Source: Apostichopus californicus (lineage: Eukaryota; Echinodermata; Holothuroidea; Aspidochirotida; Stichopodidae). Taken from it: a stretch of DNA of 39,665 nucleotides. The position numbers and the translations under genes were made by a program. The first letter of the stretch is position 1. The number at the start of each line of letters is the position of its first letter. The notes under the pieces are model-generated. The model was not told the origin of the DNA. It made no database searches and saw only the letters and a list, made by a program, of their open reading frames with translations. Shown here piece after piece: positions 11,162 to 21,058 of the stretch. The stretch lies in NCBI GenBank assembly GCA_020650975.1, contig JAIPMN010181373.1, positions 1-39,665 on the forward strand. The letters run 5' to 3'.

Positions 11162-11475
11162 TAAACGAAGCATTCATGGATGGAAACCACACGACCCGTT
11201 ACAGCACTGAGCAATTCTCTGGGCAGTTTTCTGATCAAACATTTCAAGAAACACTGATGCGGAAAGCAAAATCAAATGGAGGCTTAACAAGAGGAAGGAT
11301 GCGGGATGAGAGCTCCGTAAAAGTATGGACTGGCACGTTCTCAAGCTTGTAGGAGATCTGATGGAAGAAATGATTGCTGGAAAACAGAGCAAGAGGACCC
11401 CCAGAGACCTTGGGGCGAAGCGTATAGAAAAGGACAGCAAATGCATCAATTTGATTTCTAAATGCTTTTCGACCC
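11162..11475 (+). pseudogene. Family A gene remnant, exon with GGLTRGR block
   Basis: An acceptor-like TTATATTCAG precedes base 11161. The exon encodes TEQFSGQFSDQTFQETLMRKA, then SNGGLTRGRMRDES. This is the conserved 'R.F.G..SD..IEQ.LMRS.K..GGLTRGRG' block of family A. After a frameshift near 11330 comes LVGDLMEEMIAGKQ and TPRDLGAKRIEKDSKCINLISKCF, matching 'Q.DL...RI.RD..D..KL..WF'. Similarity stops at about 11475, where the Mutator-like frame begins. The family A continuation is not found next to it. Confidence 0.5.
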
Positions 11476-11683
11476 ATGATGAAAGAAAATAATTCCTTGA
11501 AAGCCGATGACAATATCGAGGTGTGTGTTAGTATTGATGGCACATGGTCAAAACGAGGGTTCACAGCAAACCATGGCATTCGAGTTATCATATCGATGGA
11601 TACCGGGAAGGTTTTGGACAGGATAACTCTTTCCAAACTTTCTGGTCCATGCTCGAAGCAGGACCGGGCTGGTGAAAATTTTG

Positions 11684-11792
11684 AGGCATGGTATGACAAT
11701 CATAAGCCGGTATGCCAGAAGAACTAACAGAATCTAGCCCTGGGATGGAGACCTATGCTGCTCATGTTATGTGGAACAGGTCAATTGACAAA
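11684..11792 (+). repeat. 109-bp exact duplicate, copy 1 (left of N gap)
   Basis: Identical to 11911-12019. It covers the WYDNHKPVCQK part of the transposase. It ends exactly at the gap. Confidence 0.9.
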
Positions 11793-11802
11793 NNNNNNNN
11801 NN
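11793..11802. other. Assembly gap (10 N)
   Basis: Ten N bases, a conventional placeholder of unknown length. Both flanks duplicate nearby sequence exactly. Confidence 0.98.
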
Positions 11803-11911
11803 TACTGATGGTTGTGTTTAATCATTCGAGAATTGATCTCCGAGCGTAAAATTAGCAAGACGTATGTTTTTGACTGCTAAGTGAGTAAAAGTAACATATT
11901 AATATAGTTAA
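11803..11911 (+). repeat. 109-bp exact copy of downstream sequence 13123-13231
   Basis: Begins TACTGATGGTTGTG and is identical to 13123-13231 through the shared final A. It then switches abruptly into the transposase duplicate at 11911. A non-coding tail sequence in the middle of a coding region suggests misassembly. Confidence 0.9.
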
Positions 11912-12019
11912 GGCATGGTATGACAATCATAAGCCGGTATGCCAGAAGAACTAACAGAATCTAGCCCTGGGATGGAGACCTATGCTGCTCATGTTATGTG
12001 GAACAGGTCAATTGACAAA
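11911..12019 (+). repeat. 109-bp exact duplicate, copy 2 (right of N gap)
   Basis: Identical to 11684-11792 at a fixed offset of 227. Deleting 11793-12019 would leave a continuous transposase sequence. Confidence 0.9.
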
Positions 12020-13122
12020 CATAAACTTATTTATAGGTGGATGGTGTGTGATGGTGATAGCAAGGCACATGCGGATGTGAAATCTACATATGGTGACAAT
12101 GTCATAAAGCTAGACTGCATCGGTCATGTAGGGAAACGCATGTATCGGAACCTCGAGCATGTGAAAAAGCAAAAGAAAGGCAAGCTCGGTGATGGAAAGT
12201 TCATCGGAGGAGGATCCGATCGAATGACATCTGGACCTAAAGGCGTCATCTCCCGTCTAAGCGAATTGTACCGCAACGCTATTCGTCAAAATGTGAAGAG
12301 AGTGTCACTTGACAATACGCAAGAAGTGAAATCGGGGGTTGAGACCATGCGACGTGCCATACTGGCTGTATTGTACCACGAGGTCAAGCTGGCTGACGAT
12401 GCAGAATGGCATAGGTATTGCCCAGATTCAGAAGAAACTTGGTGTGAGTTCAAACGCACCAAATCCATGGAGGACAAGCCCAATAATCTGGACCTGCTCA
12501 CGCCAACCTTTGTCAGACTTACGGATCCAGTTCTACTTGAACGTTGACTGCATGGGTTTACTCAGAATCAGAACGAGTCCTTCAACGCTCTTATCTGGAA
12601 AAGATGTCCAAAACATCTGTGGCGTGGTCCTACTCAAATTCAGGTAGGCACCAACCTTGGAGTTTTACAGTGGAATAGTGGTTGACACATAGGCAGACAG
12701 GCCATATTGGATCAGATGAGTTTGCCATACGGAGAACATATCGAGAAGGATGCTAGACGGGTCAGAGATTCATTGTACAGAGCTTGGGAGCAGCAGAAAA
12801 CCATGAGAACAGTGCTCACGAAGAAAAAGGCTGTTGAGGAAGAGCGGATGAAGAAAGACGAAGGGAAGACGTATGGACGGGCTCTATTCTCAGGATTAGT
12901 GGACTCTGATAAGTGGGACTCGGATGACGACGAACCACTCGCTGACAACGTACCACTCGTTCGAATCACCGCTGACCAGTGGGATTCTGATGACAATGTT
13001 CCACTGGCAAATGTTGATGACATGGGCTGTGGATCAGAGTATGATGAACCTATCATCTCACCTGAATCTGTCTAATTCACAGTGAACAGACTTGCCCGAA
13101 CTGAATGTCATTACCCGAACAG

Positions 13123-13231
13123 TACTGATGGTTGTGTTTAATCATTCGAGAATTGATCTCCGAGCGTAAAATTAGCAAGACGTATGTTTTTGACTGCTAA
13201 GTGAGTAAAAGTAACATATTAATATAGTTAA
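13123..13231 (+). repeat. Second copy of the 109-bp tail sequence
   Basis: Lies about 48 bp after the transposase stop codon and is probably the genuine location. The duplicate is at 11803-11911. Confidence 0.85.
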
Positions 13232-13546
13232 ACCATGTACTATTCATATAACAATTACCAGAAACCTTATTAATCACATCTGCCACATTGACTGGGTTAA
13301 ACTGGACATCAACTTTACATGAATGCAATACATGCACTGTGAAGAGAGTGCTAACTTTATAATGCGATTTACTCCCGAACTGCTCTCACGGGAACGACTG
13401 TATCTCAATAACCAAAGGTCAAATGATCATGAAATTTTGCACAGGTAATCACAAGAAGTATAGCTGTGGTAGAATGAAGAGATTTTTTTATATCTTGTTC
13501 ACTTTTAGAATTATCCTGGAAAATCTCCTGATTGTCTAATCATCCG

Positions 13547-13560
13547 GTTGCCATAGCAAC
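13547..13560. promoter_or_regulatory. X-box-like palindrome (RFX-type site)
   Basis: GTTGCCATAGCAAC fits the RFX consensus GTNRCC-N(0-3)-RGYAAC with a 2-bp spacer. Binding is inferred only. Such words also occur inside repeats. Confidence 0.35.
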
Positions 13561-13703
13561 CGAACATACTTTTCTGAAATTCGGGCTTTATGGTTTCGTG
13601 CGTAACATCATTATATACCATGGACCAAAAAATGGAGTTAATCAGAAGTCCAGTGTTCTAGTTAGAGCTGTAATGCTTTTTAGCCAATCAGGAGCCCTGC
13701 TTG

Positions 13704-13717
13704 GTTACCATAGCAAC
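13704..13717. promoter_or_regulatory. Second X-box-like palindrome
   Basis: GTTACCATAGCAAC, the same consensus and spacer as the site 157 bp upstream. A weaker relative (GTTGCCGTGGCAAT) is at about 14043-14056. Confidence 0.35.
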
Positions 13718-14356
13718 CATGCATAAATAATTTAGGTTAAAATATTCCTCACGTAATATGATATACAATGATATATGAACTGCATGTGTGAGCCATATAT
13801 AAGTGGGGTAAATCAACCATCAAACAAACACCCGATTTAAACCCAATTGCCCCCTTAATATTCTGTCTGGCCAACAGTATAAGAACCATATTAGAACAAC
13901 TGTGTAAAAGTTTTATCTCATATTCATGAATGCCTAAACCAACTTTCTGTATACTGGACCAGTCTCGAATGCGATTCCAGACTGGTCGAGTGTATAGAGA
14001 GGAGAATTGCTTGAAGATCGAAATGTTAGACAAACACTGGTTTGTTGCCGTGGCAATCATGAAGTCATAATTAAAAGAAATGAAGACATGGTGTAACGTT
14101 GCCATGAGTATATGCAAATATGTTTATGGGCAAGGAAATGTTCCAAATTGCAAAAGAATACTGTACAGTATATATAGCCTACTTGCAATTAGTTACAGCA
14201 GTAGTACTGTATATGTTTTCACACACACACCGAGTCTCAATACACACTGTACATACTTCTTAAATCATCCAGCTAAATACTTCGAGTAACATCAATGACT
14301 TAGGGATTAATTTTTAGCTTCAGTCACTAGATGAAGATAGTCCTACTCCTTAAAAC

Positions 14357-14459
14357 AGGTTGAAGGAATTGAGCAGTGAAGAAATTGATAAAATTGCTGA
14401 AGGGAAGAATGAGAAGGCAACCCTTTACAACACTACCTGGGGAGTAAAACTTTTCAAAG
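14357..14459 (+). pseudogene. Crypton-type tyrosine recombinase, first exon remnant
   Basis: The frame RLKELSSEEIDKIAEGK then NEKATLYNTTWGVKLFK matches the N-terminal helix of DUF3504-type Crypton recombinases ('LS.EEID.L...... KN T......... F..W'). It ends at a plausible donor (AAAG|GTCAGT at 14460). The match continues in the next exon. The true start codon is not visible. Confidence 0.55.
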
Positions 14460-14658
14460 GTCAGTATAATTTGTTTGTCTTCTTCAATATCTTTAGCCTT
14501 CTCAAGCAGGAACATTTACATGCAATGTAAAGACATGAATTAGTGGATAAAACTAAATTGAAAGTTGCAAAGGGACCAGTCTGAAATACGATTCGAGACT
14601 GGTTATGAATGCAAAAACTGTTAAACTCAGTTTACATGGTATTCTCTTTGTTTTTCAG

Positions 14659-15853
14659 AATGGTGCACGGCAAAGGGAAAGGAAGCAACTTTCAGGTACT
14701 TCCACCTGAAGAGCTTAACTGCCTCCTCAGAGTATTTTATGCAGAGGTTAGGAACAAGGATGGTAAATGTACGCTAAGCAATCGTTTGTAGGACTAAGAG
14801 CGGCGATTCATCGCCACCTTACAGGGGAGCCATTCTGTCGTCAGATCCATATCATGAGTGACAGAGAGTTCCAAGGTGCAAACAATGTCTTCTGAGGGGT
14901 ACTTAAACAAATGAAGGAGGCGGGACTTCACAGAAGCCAAGATAAATCTGCGATAGCAGCGGCTGATCTGAAGAAAATGATAACTGCTTTGGACGTGGAA
15001 ACACCACAAGGTCTCCTAAGATAGACGTGGTTTTACCTAGAGTATTACTTTTGCAGAAGAGGTAGAGAAGGTCTACGACTGTTGAAAAAAGACTCGTTAA
15101 AGTTTTGCAAAGATGACGAGGATAGGGAATTTTGTCCCCTAGCTTTTAATGAAGCGACAAAAAACCACCCTGGGGACTTAAGGAAGGACAACGAAACAGA
15201 GAAGAGAATGTATGCAACAGGGGATGATCATTGTCCAGTAACAATTTTGAAGCTTTATTTGAGCAAGCTCAATCCTAAGTGTGAGCACTTGTTTCAGCGA
15301 CCAAATTCGTCTTTTACAAAAGGCAAAGGACAAAAATGTTCGTACAATAATGTTTCAGTAGGAAAAAATACGCTTGGGAACATGATGAAAGACATTTCAA
15401 AAGCAGCAAACTATACACCAATCACTGCATACGTGCTACAGTGATAACTGAGCTAAGCAACAGCGGGTTTGATTCAAGAACCATTTCAACTTTGAGTGGC
15501 CACCGCTGCGAAGCAAGTATCCACTCTTACTGCACAGACTCCTCAACAGCACAAAAAAGGTCAATTTCAGCAACCTTATCGAGGTGTTTCAACGAAGAAC
15601 CGAAGCGTCCAATGTTGACACTAACAGAAGAAACCTTGTCGCTAAGCCTAACAATAACGTTAGCACTACTACTAGCAGTAACGACATGACTGACCAGGGA
15701 CTAGGCCTAGCGATCTTTCAGACTCGCAATAACATTGCGGTTACTACAAGTACAAACCTGTCGAACAATGGGGCTCGGAACCTCTTCAAAAACTGCTCAT
15801 TCTCAGGCCCAGTAAACGTTTATTTGAACGGTTCATCTACCGACCAGGGATAG
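14659..15853 (+). pseudogene. Crypton tyrosine recombinase (DUF3504 type), main exon, broken
   Basis: After an acceptor (TTTTTCAG at 14651-14658) comes EWCTAKGKG, then LPPEELNCLLRVFYAEVRNKDG and FVGLRAAIHRHL. These continue with REFQGANNVF, YYFCRRGREGLRLLKK (first catalytic Arg region) and LSKLNPKCEHLFQRP. HCIRATVITELSNSGFDSR (H-x2-R) follows, and then TLSGHRCEASIHSYC with the nucleophile Tyr at 15528-15530. The C-terminal tail ends FKNCSFSGPVNVYLNGSS, as in animal Cryptons. This enzyme would cut and rejoin DNA at short direct repeats without a DDE chemistry. Defects: frameshifts near 14685, 14765, 15420 and 15590, and in-frame stops near 14891 and 15022. All catalytic residues are still readable, so decay is moderate. 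Confidence 0.78.
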
Positions 15854-15859
15854 ACAAGT

Positions 15860-16312
15860 TCTACTGAAAAAAATGTTAGCAACATGCAACGTTGCTACCC
15901 TAACTGTTGTAGCGTTTACGGACTTTCCAGAACACACACAACTCAGCATCTGTTTATTGCGCAATTTGACCTGGTAGGTCCAAAAAACGTTTTAAAATGT
16001 TATCTTTAGAAATTTCTTCATCTGTTCTTATTTAATTTGCATTTCCCTCCATTTGTTAGTGTTTGAATTGATGAAAGTACAAAAATTTAAGACCAAACGA
16101 CACTGCTTCATACGTATTTTTTCACTCTTAAACAGTGGATGGTAGACGAAACCCAAAATATTTTAATTATGCCGCTAACCTGATTTTAGACCTAGGTTTA
16201 TATGGATTTCGCTCCACGGTTGCATACACATTTTTTTGGTGAGACTGTTTGTGGATTGCGTGTGATAAGTGCACATAGCGTGTGAGCGTATGAAGGGCTG
16301 GAAATGCGTGTG
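15860..16312. other. Short non-coding stretch
   Basis: Contains a small inverted word pair GCAACATGCAACGTTGC at about 15880 and a GTGTG-rich segment at 16250-16330. No gene seen. Confidence 0.35.
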
Positions 16313-16800
16313 TCACACGCCAAATGCGTGTGAATTGGAATGTCTGACTATATCATTAATGTCGGGAAATTCAAACGGCTTCGGTTGACCATTACCTGTT
16401 TAACGACGTTTATCTTCATGTTTGCGCAGAGCATGTTTAATGTTTCTGTATTTGTCATAGCACTGATCAGCAGTTACTTTCACACCAAGTGTGTCAGACA
16501 GCTCAGATGAAATATTTTTCATTCTTGTTTTTTACCTCGGGTAGGTCCTTCTTTTCCTTTATGATGTTCATTAGAGTTTTTACCTGGCTATTTTCCCATG
16601 AAACCAACTCTGTATATGGGGTACATGACGCTACTGGTTCACTTGTCCTGGGTTCGGTAGATGGTTGTAGTAGATGAAGCTTTCGAAGGCTGGAGAAGAT
16701 TGTCATTCAATGCAGCTGGTGTACTTACTGCAGCCTTCTCACTGAAGTCAAGGGCTACCGGGTAGCTTACACCCTGCGGTAAGTCTTGTAGAACCTACAC
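16313..16800 (-). pseudogene. Myb/SANT-like DNA-binding domain protein remnant
   Basis: Read on the minus strand, WENSQVKTLMNIIKEKKDLPEV (16500-16620) is followed, after a frameshift near 16500, by LGVKVTADQCYDKYRNIKHALR. A stop and TGNGQPKPFEFPDINDI come next, ending at a TGA (16313-16315). This is the trihelix/MADF-like Myb/SANT fold: a first Trp, the 'D/EQC..KYRNLK..YR' helix and a 'TG......FEFFD.....' tail. PIF/Harbinger elements carry such a second protein, which helps the transposase bind DNA. A Harbinger transposase lies on the same strand at 21.06-22.47 kb. Whether they belonged to one element is inference. An upstream segment (16700-16800) may be the N-terminus. Confidence 0.55.
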
Positions 16801-16878
16801 AACTCTTGCAAAGTCTGGAAATCAGAACATTAATATATTTAAAATATCATGCACATAGAGTACAACTGTAAACTGATC

Positions 16879-16961
16879 GCCTCGGTCCGCTCAGCCTCCT
16901 CGATGACGTCATCATCGGTCTCAAATCAAATTTAAGACCGATTCCCCTCGTATTTATCCCC
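16879..16961. repeat. 83-bp dispersed repeat with CRE-like palindrome, copy 1
   Basis: Starts GCCTCGGTCCGCTCAGCCTC and ends CCTCGTATTTATCCCC. It aligns without gaps to 24689-24771 in the same orientation, at about 83 percent identity by eye. It contains TGACGTCA at 16904-16911, a perfect CRE/ATF palindrome. Confidence 0.7.
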
Positions 16962-17393
16962 ATTCATAAATGAGCCTCACAAATGTTAGAAAACGGCAAT
17001 TTTTTCCCTAATTTTTGCTCATCTGTATTTAATTCTCCTTATGCCCCCCTTGATCTTTTTCCTGAATGACGTAATAGTCACCTCTTGTAAAACAGCATTT
17101 TCTTCCGACGAACATTAACCGATAAGTGCCCTACGCATACGCTAGCCATGACTCATGCATCGTCGCTCAGCGCTCACGTATTACTGAGATTTATCTTCGT
17201 CCCTATTGGCTGCTCCGGTCAAGTTAACTTTGGCTCACATGCTGCATGCCAAGCAGGCGGCGCCGTAGGTTCGGTCTATTGCTACATAGTTACAGATTAT
17301 TCAGTCAGATTTCCTCCATGACCAATCGTTTACACTACGAAATAAAAAAAAAACATTCAGCCTGAAGGAATAGTTTAATGTCTAGGTTGTATC

Positions 17394-17742
17394 ATGGCAA
17401 GTGACAGTGATATAGAAATACAAGACACCCTTGAACAGGCCGGTCCATCTCTGAAAAAGACAGAAGACTGGACGTAAACTTAAGGGGGCTGCCGCATACG
17501 CTACTGGATATAGCAACAACAAAACTGCATGGAAAGAAGCCTTTGATTTTGTGGGTTATTCATCAGTATCCGATCAGCACATATTTTGCGCAATATGCAA
17601 AAAGGATGTATCTGTTGCGCATCAGGGTGCACCTGACCTGAAATGGCATGCCGAAAGCAAGTTACACAAAAGTAGAGTCGCTGCATTGAAGAACCAGCCA
17701 ACGCTACATTTCAGGCCGAGGAGTGACCCACTTCACGAGAAG
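17394..17742 (+). pseudogene. hAT transposase (copy 1), exon 1 with BED-like zinc finger
   Basis: The frame opens at 17394 (MASDSDIEIQDTLEQ) and shifts once between about 17460 and 17490. It then encodes KTAWKEAFDFVGY, HIFCAICKKDVSVAHQG and LKWHAESKLHKSRV. The C-x2-C and H-x5-H spacing gives a BED/TTF-like zinc finger, the DNA-binding N-terminal domain of hAT transposases. The exon closes with GAGAAG|GTAAGT, a strong donor at 17743. The next exon begins at 18899 and is in frame. Confidence 0.72.
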
Positions 17743-18898
17743 GTAAGTTCGCTCTGCTAATAATTTGTCCCATGATAGGCATATCATTGTTCCCCATGGA
17801 GGTGGTAGGATGGCTCGCATCCGGGCGACCCCCCCCCCCCCATGGCCGCAGGGGACGGTTATTCTCGGGGGTGATATTTTCTTCGACTCCAAACCTTTTA
17901 ACAGCTCAATTTTCCGCCCGACTGAATCACAAACATCTGCCAGACTTAGCCAGGTTTCTGACGCTTAGGGGGGGGCGGCCTCCCCAGTCCCCTCCTCCGA
18001 CGGCTATGCCCCGGCTACACCTTCCACATAAACACACAAGCGAGAGGCGACCCGCAGGCCCTCGGACATTTCGGCCTCAACTGCTAGTCGGTAGCTACAT
18101 GTCAGCGGAAAAAAATACGATCCAAGCACAACATTTCACAAAACAGTACAGTGTCACTACGCCAGTGCGAGCAACGTGTTTCACAATTTAGTGCCGCTGA
18201 TATCAGCTGTTGTTTACAACATCGTGATCGCTGATTGGCTAACGCGTATCAGACGGCTTGCCACACTTTTGCGGTTGCTGGGGCAACGTGAGAAGTATTG
18301 ATGTGGAGTAGGTAAGTGCCGTAATATCGGTTACGTGGGCCCGGAAAGGTGATCAAACCTTGTTAAAAACTTTTTAGCTGTGGCCAATCAGACCACCTGT
18401 CTCACCGTACGTTCGTTCTGAACTCTCTGAATCGTACGTGCGTTTAGGTTAATTTTAGCTTTGATATAGCTTAGATACTGATAATCGGGCCCGAATGGCG
18501 TGCAGACCAGGAATGACGCGGTGGGGGAGGGAAGGGGGGGGGGTGTTAGTGGGTGGCCGGTCGGTTGACGTCTCCCGACCAGGAAGACTTCCCCCTATTC
18601 AAATTATCGGTTCTAACAACTGTAGTAGTCTGAGCCAAAATCGCTCTGGTGGGTTTGTACATTCTTGATTTTTAATAGTGTCCACCCCTCCTGCTTTTCA
18701 TGAAAATATACAGCCTATTTAATAACAAAACATGAATAGATAAAAAGTGTGGGAGGAAGATGGTTACTGGGGAAAATGTTGGTCTTCGCGCAGAGGTTCA
18801 TTCCAGGGAGTGACTCGTGACAAATAGCCTGTGGGTACTGCAGTTATAATTGTGTTCTTTAGCTGTTTAGCTTACACATAGCTCCTTTGATTTTGCAG
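17743..18898 (+). other. Intron of hAT copy 1, with G/C-rich insertions
   Basis: Donor GTAAGT and acceptor TTTTGCAG bound a 1.16-kb intron. It contains a 13-base C run (17829-17841), a GGGGGGGCGGCCTCCCC inverted word near 17970, and a 10-base G run (18534-18543). It also has GGTTGCTGGGGCAACG at about 18274, another short palindrome. Proline/arginine-rich frames here are composition effects. Confidence 0.55.
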
Positions 18899-20619
18899 GT
18901 AACTGCAGCAGAGGTACTGAATGCTGTGATGCTCGCCGAGCATAATGCACCCCTGTCTATGGCAGATCACATCGGCCCAATGGCGAAGAAAAACTTCCCA
19001 GACTCTGACATTGCAAAGGCATATCAGAGTGCTAGAACCAAAATGCCTGCATCCTTAATCATGCTGTTGCATCCGAGTTAAAGCGCACACTTGTTACTGC
19101 AATGCAACAGCAGCCATTTGCATTAAGTACTGATGCATCAAGTGACACTGGGTTGTCTAAAATGAATCTGTTGACGGTGAGAATTGTTGACATGAACAGG
19201 AACGTTGTCACGCAGCAGTTCCTTGACTTGTGCTGGCAAAGCAAAGAGCATCTTTGACCAAATTTACGACACCTTGCGGGAACTCAACATACCTTGGGAC
19301 CACTGCACAGCCTTTGGAGTTGACAACACCAACACCAACATCGGAGCAAGAAACTCGCTAAAGTCTCGCGTACTAGAGAGAAATCCTGCTGTTTACTTTG
19401 TGGGCTGCCCTTGCCATGTCATCCATAATGCAGCTCAGGAGGCAGGAAACGCATTCAACAAGGAAACGGGTTTCGATGTTGAAGCATGTTGCATTGACCA
19501 CTTCTTTTGGTTCGACAAGAGCACAAGGCGCAAAGGTGGTATGGAGAAATATACGGAGTTTTGTGATACCGAATACAAAGGCTTCATTAAGCACATCAAT
19601 GTCCGTTGGCTTTCTCTGCAAATGGCAGTGGAGCGAATGCTGAAGCTATATCCACTCACCAGGGCATATTTCCTGTCAGAAGGTTTGAATGATGCCAGAT
19701 TCGTTCGAATCCAACAGCTGTATGAAGACCCGATGTACGAGGTGTATTTGCTTTTCTATCAAGCAGCATTACCTGCATTCACCACATTCAACCTGTACTT
19801 ACAGAGGGAGGCGCCCCAGATTTATGCACTACATGGGCATATGCATAACCTGTTGAGAACAATGCTCTCATGGTTTATCCTCCCGGAAAAGATTGGTGAC
19901 TCCGTCGAGCTGACCGAGATAGAGTATGCTGAGAGGGCCAAAGAAGTTGATTCCCATCTGTTCATTGGGCTGATTACACGTTCTGAGATCCAGAAGAAGC
20001 TTGATGGTGGAGACATCACCCCCAGGAATGTCCAAAAATTATACCTAGCTGTCAGGGCCTTCTATAGTGCCACAGTGGCCTACTTATTGAAGTGGTTTCC
20101 TTTGAAGGAGCCCGTCGTAAGGGACAGCCAGTTCATCGATTTCTTTCAGAAGACTGTGATTTTTCTATGGTGACAACTAGCCTAGATACGCTCAATGAGG
20201 AATTTGTAGACTATCAAACCCTGTCCAGGGGCGACATTCCGGAGGCTGTTTGGAAGAATGCATCAGAGACTGTTGACCGAGAGGGAGTTGGCCTGACCTG
20301 GAGAATAGACATCATCTGGAGCCATCTAAGAGAGATGACAATTCCTGGAACGACGATGAAGAGTTTCCCAATGCTCGCCAAGGTTGCAGAAGTGGTCCTC
20401 ACCATCCCACATTCCAACGCTGGAGAAGAAAGGGTGTTCTCCGTCATCCGCAAAATCAAGCGGGATGACCGTGGGATGCTGCAACTCGAGGGCTATCTCT
20501 CTTCCCTTCTCATGGTGAAGATCAATCTTCCAGGACCCTGCCACAACTACGAGCCTTCAAAACAAGTCCTGAAAGATGCTAAGAAGGTTACATACCTCTA
20601 CAACACAAAGCAACTTTGA
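18899..20619 (+). pseudogene. hAT transposase (copy 1), catalytic exon
   Basis: The exon encodes VTAAEVLNAVMLAEHNAPLS..DHI, AFALSTDASSD-type first Asp (GAT at 19132-19134), AFGVDNTNTNIG (second Asp, 19322-19324), and CPCHVIHNAA (the hAT C-x-C/H...H signature). FIKHINVRWLSL and the dimerisation-domain signature HSNAGEERVFS with its catalytic Glu follow (20410-20442). It ends at a TGA at 20617-20619. Three frameshifts, near 19043, 19225 and 20150, separate long open pieces (the longest is 322 codons). The DDE residues are all present and long stretches are clean. The copy is therefore young, or the shifts are partly sequencing errors. Transposase of this group moves DNA with 8-bp target duplications. 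Confidence 0.82.
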
Positions 20620-21058
20620 GTGCTTACACTTACAAGAGTAGTGCGTTTGCCATGGTGGTGGTGGTGGAAAACGCCGGGTGGGAGAGGTGTTGGTACTAGA
20701 GATTGAGAAGTGCGCTTCAATTTCCGATATAAATGTTGAATTATGTTAGCAAGTGATTACTTTCATCGATTCAAGAAAAGTCTTTGTTGAGAATTCTCAT
20801 GCTTGTTGAGTTGAATAATATATATATGATGAAATTATCAATATAAAATTACTCAGAGAAAATGAAAAAGAATGCACTATTTTACATGTAGGCAGTAAAA
20901 AATACGAAATTTTTCTGAAGGGATGGGGGGGGGGGGGACACCTTAGACCCCTCCCCCACTGCCGCTTTAAAAAATGCTTTCCAGTGTATTTGTAATGTTA
21001 TTTGTATGTAATTGTTCTGTTAGCATCATGCTTTTTATCTGCTAGAAAGCAAACACGC
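20620..21058. other. Non-coding, probable 3' part of hAT copy 1
   Basis: Contains a 12-base G run (20926-20937) followed by CCTTAGACCCCTCCCCCA (20941-20958). The same word occurs in the subterminal region of the hAT element ending at 31685. No clear terminal inverted repeat could be placed. Confidence 0.4.

Larger units (their letters stand above)
11476..13075 (+). pseudogene. Mutator-like (MULE-type) DDE transposase, 5'-truncated and broken
   Basis: The core of an animal Mutator-like transposase is visible in order. EVCVSIDGTWSKRG (first catalytic Asp) is followed by TGKVLDRITLSKLSG and HKPVCQK. Then come RWMVCDGDSKAHADV (second Asp), LDCIGHVGKRMYRNL, KLGDGKFIGGGSDRMT, YCPDSEETWCEF, and GFTQNQNESFNALIWKRCPKH (catalytic Glu in NQNESFN). 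The C-terminus (12890-13060) is acidic with two related WDSDD..PLA blocks. Defects: one frameshift near 11940, in-frame TGA codons at 12545-12547 and 12684-12686, and an N gap. The usual N-terminal third is absent. The frame starts where the family A remnant ends. It cannot be active as it stands. Confidence 0.75.
13240..14340. other. Non-coding stretch between MULE and Crypton, with X-box-like palindromes
   Basis: No coding signature seen. It may be the 3' part of the Mutator-like element or older sequence. It contains two perfect RFX-type palindromes and a third near match, listed separately. Confidence 0.4.

Noticed and set aside
17772-18191. 139-codon Pro/Arg-rich frame
   Set aside because: Lies in the hAT intron and reflects C/G runs. 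No domain or splice context.
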